Shown here: positions 57,776 to 64,000 of the stretch, piece after piece
How the letters are laid out: each line of letters starts with the position of its first letter
Numbering within the stretch: the stretch's first letter is position 1
Source of the DNA: Burkholderia sp. 9120
Lineage (GTDB): Bacteria > Pseudomonadota > Gammaproteobacteria > Burkholderiales > Burkholderiaceae
Direction: 5' to 3'
NCBI RefSeq assembly: GCF_000745015.1
Contig: NZ_JQNA01000002.1
Coordinates: 744,001-808,000, forward strand
DNA length: 64,000 nucleotides
Notes under the pieces: generated by a model
The model's input: the letters and a program-made list of their open reading frames with translations, nothing else
What the model was told of the DNA's origin: nothing
Database searches by the model: none
Made by a program: the position numbers and the translations under genes

Positions 57776-59980
57776 ATGGAAATTAAAGTCAACTTCCTCG
57801 ACAAGCTACGTCTTGAGGCCAAGTTCGATGACTTCACGGTCATAGCCGACCAGCCTATCCGTTATAAGGGCGACGGCTCGGCACCGGGTCCGTTCGATTA
57901 TTTTCTGGCTTCATCGGCTTTATGCGCCGCTTACTTCGTAAAGCTGTACTGCGTAAATCGTAATATTCCGACGGAAAATATCCGCCTTTCGCAGAATAAT
58001 ATTGTCGATCCGGAAAACCGTTATCGGCAGATTTTCAAGATTCAGGTTGAATTGCCGTCGGATATGTCGGAAGCAGACCGCCGGGGCATTTTGCGCTTTA
58101 TCGACCGTTGCACCGTGAAGAAAGTCGTTCAAGCCGGACCCGAGTTTGTCATTGAAGAGGTGGAAAACCTCGATGCCGATGCTCAGGCCTTGCTGACGCT
58201 GAACCCGGCTTCGGATGTGAGCACCTATATTCCGGGTAAGGACCTGCCGCTGGAGCAAACCATCGCCAATATGTCCGGCCTTCTGGCGGGCCTGGGCATG
58301 AAGATTGAAATTGCTTCGTGGCGCAATATCGTTCCGAATGTGTGGTCGCTGCATATCCGCGACGCGCACTCGCCAATGTGTTTTACCAATGGCAAAGGAT
58401 CGACCAAAGAAAGTGCGTTGGCGTCGGCGTTGGGCGAGTTTATCGAACGCCTGAACTGTAATCATTTCTATGGTGCTGCATTTTGGGGTGAAGACATCGC
58501 CAATGCGGCGTTTGTCCATTACCCGAACGAACGCTGGTTCAAGCCCGGCCGCAAGGATGCGTTGCCGGCTGAAATTCTGGATGAGTATTGCCGGGAAATT
58601 TATAATCCCGACGGCGAATTGCGTGGCTCGCATCTGTACGACACCAACTCCGGCAATGTGGAGCGCGGTATCTGTTCGCTGCCGTTTGTGCGGCAGTCGG
58701 ACGGCGAAGTGGTGTACTTTCCGTCCAACCTGATCGAGAACCTTTACGTCAGCAATGGCATGAGTGCGGGTAATACGCTGGCCGAAGCGCAGGTGCAATG
58801 TCTGTCCGAAATTTTCGAACGGGCAGTGAAGCGTGAAATTCTGGAAGGTGAAATCGCACTGCCGGATGTGCCGCAGGAAGTGCTGGCGAAATACCCCGGC
58901 ATTCTGGCCGGGATCAAGGGCCTGGAAGAGCAAGGTTTCCCTGTGCTGGTGAAGGATGCGTCGCTGGGCGGGGTCTATCCGCTGATGTGCGTCACGTTGA
59001 TGAACCCGCGCACAGGCGGTGTGTTTGCGTCGTTCGGCGCTCACCCGAGCTTCGAGGTGGCGCTGGAACGGAGTTTGACGGAGTTGCTACAGGGGCGCAG
59101 TTTTGAAGGCCTGAACGATTTGCCTCAGCCCACCTTCGTCAGTAACGCGGTGACTGAACCGAACAACTTTGTTGAGCACTTCATCGATTCGAGCGGTGTC
59201 GTGTCGTGGCGCTTTTTCAGCGCCAAGGCGAATTTCGAGTTCGTCGAATGGGATTTCTCCGGTCAAGGTGAAAACTCCAATGCCGAGGAAGCGGCGACCT
59301 TGTTCGGCATTCTCGAAGAGATGGGCAAGGAAGTGTATTCGGCGGTGTATGACCAGTTGGGCGCCGTCGCCTGCCGGATTCTGGTGCCGGGTTATTCCGA
59401 GGTTTATCCGGTAGACGATTTGATCTGGGATAACACGAACAAGTCGCTATTGTTCCGCGCCGATATCTTGAACCTGCATCGTCTGGACGATGCCGCCCTG
59501 GCCGCCATGCTTGAGCGGATGGAAAACAGCGAGCTGGATGAGTACTCCGATATCGCCACGTTGATCGGCATCGAGTTTGACGAGAATACCGACTGGGGGC
59601 AGCTAACCGTTATCGAGTTGAAGCTGCTTATCAATCTCGCCTTGCAGCAATTCGAGGCAGCGCAAGAACTGGTGGGCGCCTTCCTGCAGTACAACGACAA
59701 CACGGTCGAGCGCGGATTGTTTTACCAGGCGTTGAACGTGGTGCTGGAGGTGATGCTTGACGACGAGCTCGAGATGGACGACTACGAGGTCAACTTCCGT
59801 CGGATGTTTGGTGACGCCCGGATGGACGCGGTAATGGGTTCGGTGGACGGCAGCGTGCGGTTCTACGGTTTGACGCCGACGAGTATGAAACTGGAGGGGC
59901 TCGATCGGCACCATCGGCTGATCGACAGTTATAAAAAGCTGCATACGGCGCGAGCCAATGCGGCGGGTGCGGGGAAGTAA
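57776..59980 (+). CDS. OsmC-YcaO fusion protein
   Basis: A 734-residue fusion. Residues 1-140 form an OsmC-like domain (GDGSAPGPFDYFLASSALCA, then IDRCTVKKVVQ), a fold that reduces peroxides with a cysteine pair. Residues 150-730 align by eye with full-length E. coli YcaO: PNVWSLHIRDAHSPMCFTNG, LASALGEFIERLNCNHFYGA, YVSNGMSAGNTLAEAQVQCL and FASFGAHPSFEVALERSLTE. YcaO proteins activate amide bonds with ATP; the E. coli protein assists RimO in methylthiolation of ribosomal protein S12. The start follows AGGATT. Codons are less GC-rich than neighbours. Confidence 0.88.
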   Translation: MEIKVNFLDKLRLEAKFDDFTVIADQPIRYKGDGSAPGPFDYFLASSALCAAYFVKLYCVNRNIPTENIRLSQNNIVDPENRYRQIFKIQVELPSDMSEADRRGILRFIDRCTVKKVVQAGPEFVIEEVENLDADAQALLTLNPASDVSTYIPGKDLPLEQTIANMSGLLAGLGMKIEIASWRNIVPNVWSLHIRDAHSPMCFTNGKGSTKESALASALGEFIERLNCNHFYGAAFWGEDIANAAFVHYPNERWFKPGRKDALPAEILDEYCREIYNPDGELRGSHLYDTNSGNVERGICSLPFVRQSDGEVVYFPSNLIENLYVSNGMSAGNTLAEAQVQCLSEIFERAVKREILEGEIALPDVPQEVLAKYPGILAGIKGLEEQGFPVLVKDASLGGVYPLMCVTLMNPRTGGVFASFGAHPSFEVALERSLTELLQGRSFEGLNDLPQPTFVSNAVTEPNNFVEHFIDSSGVVSWRFFSAKANFEFVEWDFSGQGENSNAEEAATLFGILEEMGKEVYSAVYDQLGAVACRILVPGYSEVYPVDDLIWDNTNKSLLFRADILNLHRLDDAALAAMLERMENSELDEYSDIATLIGIEFDENTDWGQLTVIELKLLINLALQQFEAAQELVGAFLQYNDNTVERGLFYQALNVVLEVMLDDELEMDDYEVNFRRMFGDARMDAVMGSVDGSVRFYGLTPTSMKLEGLDRHHRLIDSYKKLHTARANAAGAGK

Positions 59981-60115
59981 GTTGAGAGTGGGGGATGAAC
60001 GCGATAATCCGGTTCATCCCCTGCTCAAAATGTGAAACGCCTGTGGGTCCTGCGTCTGCATGCATCGACGAAGGGCCTTGGACAAGATCGCGCCGAACTT
60101 AGCGATCACGACTCA

Positions 60116-60718
60116 TCAGTCGAACTTGATCAGGTCCTTGAAGATCAGGTGACCCCAGCTATTTCCACGACCGTGCACTAGCAGTCCGCCTTCCGAAAGC
60201 CCGCCGAGTTTGATCGGCGCGAAACCGAGATTCTCCGCAAGCGTGCCGATCTCCGCTGCGGCGCCGTCATCGTCGCTCGCCAGGAACACGACTCTCCTGC
60301 CGCCATGCACAGCCGGATCCTGACCAAGGACGGTCGCGCCCAAATGATTGAAGCCCTTAACCAGTCTGGCGCCAGTGAAGGCCTGCGCGACGGCCCTGGA
60401 AGAAGGTTGCCCCTCCAGCAATTCCTCAGGGGGCACGCCGTAGGCATTGGTCACATCGACGATGGTCTTGCCCTTCCAGGTGGGCAGCGCCTTCGCGACA
60501 TCCCGGTGTGACTCGAAACGGACAGCCAGAAAGACGACGTCCGCCTTGACCGCTTCTGCGAGTTTTTTGGGAATGATCCCGGGTCCGATCGCGACCGCGG
60601 CGGATGCAAAGCTTTCCGGGTCGCGAGTCGTTGCAACGGATACTTCGATGCCGCTTCGGGCAAACGCCTTGGCAAGCGCCTGGCCGATCTTGCCGAAGCC
60701 AATAATTGCGTAGCTCAT
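60116..60718 (-). CDS. NADP-dependent F420-reductase-like oxidoreductase
   Basis: A 200-residue Rossmann protein of the coenzyme F420:NADP oxidoreductase/ProC-like family. The NAD(P) motif is AIIGFGKIGQALAKAFARSG near the N-terminus, followed by DVVFLAVRF and VKGFNHLGATVLG. Burkholderia-group bacteria generally lack F420, so a different NADP-linked role is likely. It follows the SDR gene on the same strand and may be co-transcribed with it. Confidence 0.83.
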   Translation of the reverse strand: MSYAIIGFGKIGQALAKAFARSGIEVSVATTRDPESFASAAVAIGPGIIPKKLAEAVKADVVFLAVRFESHRDVAKALPTWKGKTIVDVTNAYGVPPEELLEGQPSSRAVAQAFTGARLVKGFNHLGATVLGQDPAVHGGRRVVFLASDDDGAAAEIGTLAENLGFAPIKLGGLSEGGLLVHGRGNSWGHLIFKDLIKFD

Positions 60719-60790
60719 CTATTTTCCTTCGGTTTACCACGCCCTACGGGCTCCGAATATCGGATGGAGTGACCGGCAGGGCGTAGCGGG

Positions 60791-61525
60791 TCAGAGTTGC
60801 GCCAGGCCGCCGTCAACGGCGACTTCGCTGGCGGTCATGAAGCTGCTGTCCGACGACGCGAGAAAGGCAGCCACCGCTGCGATCTCCGCCGGATCGGCCA
60901 TGCGCTGGAGCGGAGTCATCGAGGCGAAGACCTTCTGACCCTCCTCGCCTAGCGCTTCCTTCGCGAGTTCGGTCGCCGTCGCCCCGGGCGACAGCACGTT
61001 CACCCGGATGCCGGTGCCCTTCAGGTCCTCCGCCCAGGTCCGCGCGAGGTTGCGCACTGCCGCTTTGCTCGCGCTGTAGGCGCTCATTGCCGGGGCGCCC
61101 GTGGTGCCGGCGCTCGATCCGGTCAGGATGATCGAACCGCCCTTGCCCATCAGCGGCAGCGCCCGCTGGACCGTGAAAATCGTCCCCTTCACATTGGTGT
61201 CGAAGGTTTCGTCGATGTGCTCGGCGGTGATCTTGCCGAGCGCAAGCTGGCTTCCCGCCCCGGCGTTGGCGAAGACGATGTCGAGGGTTCCGCGCTCGGC
61301 CTTCACCGCCGCGTAGAGTCGATCGAGGTCGGCCAGATCGGAGACCGAGCCCTTCACCGCACGGACATTGGGCCCGAGGTCGGCGACAGCGGCGTCGAGC
61401 GCTTCCTGCCGTCGGCCGAAGATGAAGACGAAGGCGCCCTCCTCGATGAAGCGCTTAGCCGCGGCGCGGCCGATACCGGTAGCGCCACCCGTGACCACGG
61501 CGGTCTTTCCATTCAGTCTGTTCAT
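60791..61525 (-). CDS. Short-chain dehydrogenase/reductase
   Basis: A classical SDR of 244 residues. The cofactor motif TGGATGIG lies near residue 12, NAG at about 88, the catalytic serine in ILTGSSAGTTGAPAMSAYSASK and the YxxxK pair in YSASK. The C-terminal region PAEIAAVAAFLASSDSSFMT is typical. I chose the ATG at 61525, about 8 bp after GAAGGA; another ATG lies at 61534. The gene is divergent from the LysR gene. Confidence 0.9.
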   Translation of the reverse strand: MNRLNGKTAVVTGGATGIGRAAAKRFIEEGAFVFIFGRRQEALDAAVADLGPNVRAVKGSVSDLADLDRLYAAVKAERGTLDIVFANAGAGSQLALGKITAEHIDETFDTNVKGTIFTVQRALPLMGKGGSIILTGSSAGTTGAPAMSAYSASKAAVRNLARTWAEDLKGTGIRVNVLSPGATATELAKEALGEEGQKVFASMTPLQRMADPAEIAAVAAFLASSDSSFMTASEVAVDGGLAQL

Positions 61526-61712
61526 GTCATGCATCCTTCGTTGGAGTTGTGCGGAAGCAGGGAACGGTATTCATGAACCACCTGAACACCTGGAACCCGA
61601 ACCCCTTAACTGTGAGTGCCGAAACAAAAGCGACAAACACGATTCTGAAGGTCTTGATTCATGAAGCCAATTGACTAAATATCTATGGCAGCCATCTACT
61701 CTTTGGATACGT

Positions 61713-62660
61713 ATGCTCGATAACGTCACCATCAATCAACTTCGGGCCTTCGTTGCCGTGTGTGACCAGGGAAGCTTTTCTGGCGCTGCACGGGAGCTGA
61801 GGCGTGCACAGTCGGCGATCAGTCACGCGATCAGCGCGCTCGAGAGTGGCTTCGATGTAGTGCTGTTCGAGCGCAACGCTCGCAAAGCGACGCTGACGGC
61901 CGCAGGCCGCAGCCTCCTGCCCGATGCTCGTGGGGTGATCTCACGCACCGAGGAAATGAAGATGCGCGCGGTGGCGATTGCTGAAGCCGGGGTGCCGCAA
62001 GTCTCGATTGCGGTGGATACCTATTTTCCGCGCGCACACCTGATTGAATGCCTGCGTAGCCTGCAGGCGGACTTTCCAACTGCTGCAATCAATCTGCGCA
62101 TGACGACCATGCAAGGTGGCGAGCGTCTGGTTCTGGAAGGCACGTGCGCACTGGCGGTGACGATCACCGACGTGCCGGAGCTGAGCCCGGGGACCATAGA
62201 AAGGCAGCATTTATGTGAAGCGCACATGGTGACCGTCTGTGCGTCATCGCATCCGCTGGCCGCAATCGCGGGGCCGATCTCGCGCGAGGAATTTGGCGGG
62301 CACATCCAGCTCGTCGTCACCGACAATCAGCCCGATGCCGAAAAGACGCAACAGGGGGTCGCCGGTGAACGCCAGTGGCTGGTGAATGACCTCGGCGCAA
62401 AGCACGATTTGCTCAGGGGAAGCTTATGCTGGGGGCACATGCCGCATCATCTGGTTGCGGAAGACCTCGCGAATGGAACACTGGTCGAACTCCAACGGCG
62501 CGCATGGCACATGCGCCCCCTCACGTTCATGATCTCGCAGCGGCGCGGATACTCGTTGTCCGAATGCGAGACATGGCTGGTCGAGCTCCTTGGTAATCGG
62601 CATCGCTTCTCGAAAGGTTCAGACAAGCGCTCCGTGTCACGCAAAGGGAAAAAAGCGTGA
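61713..62660 (+). CDS. LysR-family regulator of the SDR operon
   Basis: A 315-residue LysR regulator: VTINQLRAFVAVCDQGSFSG with LRRAQSAISHAISALESGF as the HTH, followed by the co-inducer domain. It is divergently transcribed from the SDR/F420-reductase-like pair, the usual arrangement for a LysR regulator and its target. The C-terminal tail is basic (SKGSDKRSVSRKGKKA). Confidence 0.88.
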   Translation: MLDNVTINQLRAFVAVCDQGSFSGAARELRRAQSAISHAISALESGFDVVLFERNARKATLTAAGRSLLPDARGVISRTEEMKMRAVAIAEAGVPQVSIAVDTYFPRAHLIECLRSLQADFPTAAINLRMTTMQGGERLVLEGTCALAVTITDVPELSPGTIERQHLCEAHMVTVCASSHPLAAIAGPISREEFGGHIQLVVTDNQPDAEKTQQGVAGERQWLVNDLGAKHDLLRGSLCWGHMPHHLVAEDLANGTLVELQRRAWHMRPLTFMISQRRGYSLSECETWLVELLGNRHRFSKGSDKRSVSRKGKKA

Positions 62661-62778
62661 AGGTCTGCCGCTCCTCGATGGGTCGCCTTGTGGCCAACTA
62701 CAGCCTCACCCCAGTCAGTTTCGCGCAACGATGAACGACGTGGCCGTCCCCCCGCGCCACACAAACCCGCCCAAACGC

Positions 62779-63954
62779 CTACCGATTCCCCGGCACCGCC
62801 GCCATCCCATCCAGCAGCGCCTTATGAAACGCCTGCGGATCCTGCATCTGCGGCGCGTGTCCCAACTCCGCGAACTCGACCAGCGTCGCATGCGGAATCG
62901 CCTTCGCCGCCGCCCTGCCCAGTTCCGGATAATGGCCAAGCTTCGCGCGCACGTCCGGCGGCGCAGCGTCCTTGCCGATAGCAGTCGTATCCTTCTGCCC
63001 GATCAGCAACAGCGTCGGCATACTCAACTGCCCCAACTCGTACACCACCGGCTGCGTGTAAATCATGTCGTACAACAAAGCCGAATTCCACGCGACGATC
63101 TGCTTACCCGGCCCCCGATACATACCCGCCAGCATCTGCACCCACGGCTCGTAATCGGCGCGCCAATGCCCCGCGTAATAAGTGGACTGCTCGTAGCGGC
63201 GAATGCCGTCGGCAGTCGTTTTCAGCTCGCGCTCGTACCACTGATCCACCGACAGCGACGGCACGCCCTTCGCCTTCCAGTCCTCCAGCCCGATCGGGTT
63301 CACCAGCACCAGTTGCTGCGTCTCACGCGGATACATCAGCGCATAGCGGATTGCCAGCATACCGCCGGTCGAATGGCCGATCACGGTCGCGTCGCCGACG
63401 CCAAGCGAGGCCAGCAGCGCATGCGTATTGCGCGCGAGTTGCTGGAAGCTGTACTGGTAACGCTCGGGCTTGCTCGATTTGCAGAAGCCGATCTGGTCCG
63501 GCGCGATCACGCGATAACCGGCGTCGCTCAGGCGCCGGATCGTCGCGTCCCACGTCGCCGCGCAGAAGTTCTTGCCGTGCAGCAAGACCGCCGTACGGCC
63601 GTTCGGATTGGCCGGCTTGATATCCATGTACGCCATATGCAACGCCACGCCTTGCGACGTGAAGTCGAATTGCTCGACCGGCGCGGGATAGTTGAAGCCC
63701 TGAAGCTCGGGACCGTAGGCGGGACCGGCGTTGTCGGCGGCGATGGAGGCGGCGGCCGCCGCGCCCGCGACCGGGCTGGCTTGAACACCCTGAACGGCCT
63801 GAGCCGGCGCCGCGGCAGCGCCTGGGGCGTCGGCGGCGCTGGCCGTCGCGGCGGTCGAAGCGCTCGAACCCGTCGAAGCAGCCAACACGGCGGGCGCAAC
63901 CGTCAACGCACAAACGCCCAACATCGCGAGCAGGGAACGGCGGCGAAAACTCAT
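62779..63954 (-). CDS. Exported alpha/beta hydrolase
   Basis: A hydrolase of about 391 residues with an N-terminal export signal (MSFRRRSLLAMLGVCALTVA, with an arginine cluster that might direct Tat export). A low-complexity Ala/Ser/Gly spacer of about 60 residues follows, then an alpha/beta fold. The nucleophile is the serine in VIGHSTGGMLAIRYA, the acid lies in LLIGQKDTTAIG and the histidine in FAELGHAPQM. The substrate is unknown. The start may be the ATG at 63990; the window ends just beyond it, so the promoter is not visible. Confidence 0.85.
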   Translation of the reverse strand: MSFRRRSLLAMLGVCALTVAPAVLAASTGSSASTAATASAADAPGAAAAPAQAVQGVQASPVAGAAAAASIAADNAGPAYGPELQGFNYPAPVEQFDFTSQGVALHMAYMDIKPANPNGRTAVLLHGKNFCAATWDATIRRLSDAGYRVIAPDQIGFCKSSKPERYQYSFQQLARNTHALLASLGVGDATVIGHSTGGMLAIRYALMYPRETQQLVLVNPIGLEDWKAKGVPSLSVDQWYERELKTTADGIRRYEQSTYYAGHWRADYEPWVQMLAGMYRGPGKQIVAWNSALLYDMIYTQPVVYELGQLSMPTLLLIGQKDTTAIGKDAAPPDVRAKLGHYPELGRAAAKAIPHATLVEFAELGHAPQMQDPQAFHKALLDGMAAVPGNR

Positions 63955-64000
63955 CGGGATATTTTGCAAACTGAAAGTAACGGGAAGCATCGCGGTCGAA

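Overview
The window is high-GC chromosomal DNA of a beta-proteobacterium, most likely Burkholderia sensu lato (Paraburkholderia-like). This is inferred from the arginine succinyltransferase (ast) genes with a split aruF/aruG transferase and an AraC-type ArgR regulator, the MdtABC-type efflux genes, the repeat family at 8-10 kb, and overall codon use. No rRNA, intact tRNA, CRISPR array or intact insertion sequence was seen. All calls rest on reading the sequence and recalling protein families; no database search was run.

Layout. 0.2-8.1 kb: mdtA-mdtB-mdtC RND efflux operon. 8.1-10.0 kb: two inverted ~150-bp arms with ~137-bp tandem repeats, enclosing one small orphan gene. 10.0-11.2 kb: a membrane protein and an exported peroxiredoxin. 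11.4-18.1 kb: a signalling cluster of two EAL-HDOD proteins, one GGDEF-EAL protein and one HDOD protein. 18.3-19.1 kb: acetoacetate decarboxylase-like gene. 19.2-36.3 kb: an arginine/ornithine uptake and AST-pathway regulon on the minus strand (hisQ/M/P-type permease and ATPase, ArgR-type regulator, astC, aruF, aruG, astD, astB, astE, and a periplasmic binding protein). It is interrupted at 20.5-25.4 kb by a plus-strand type VI secretion islet.

The T6SS islet is the most interesting part. It holds vgrG, a SleB-like predicted cell-wall hydrolase, a signal-peptide protein that is the likely immunity protein, the wreck of another gene, and a second signal-peptide protein that looks like an orphan immunity gene. 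Successive members are joined by four-base ATGA/GTGA overlaps.

36.7-38.2 kb: patatin-like phospholipase and a BamE-like lipoprotein. 38.4-38.7 kb: a highly structured intergenic region ending in a strong terminator. 38.7-46.2 kb: organosulfur genes (two SsuA-like binding proteins, a CysB-like LysR regulator, and an operon of SsuD-like flavin monooxygenase, class II aldolase, binding protein, cysteine-dioxygenase-like enzyme and a four-domain rhodanese). 46.5-47.5 kb: a second luciferase-like oxidoreductase. 47.6-55.9 kb: a D-amino-acid/N-acyl-D-amino-acid catabolic region with two MFS transporters, LysR and IclR regulators and a divergent AroQ-like protein. 55.9-60.0 kb: an accessory stretch with a methyltransferase remnant, a two-gene HEPN-like module and an OsmC-YcaO fusion. 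60.1-62.7 kb: an F420-reductase-like/SDR redox pair with a divergent LysR regulator. 62.8-64.0 kb: an exported alpha/beta hydrolase.
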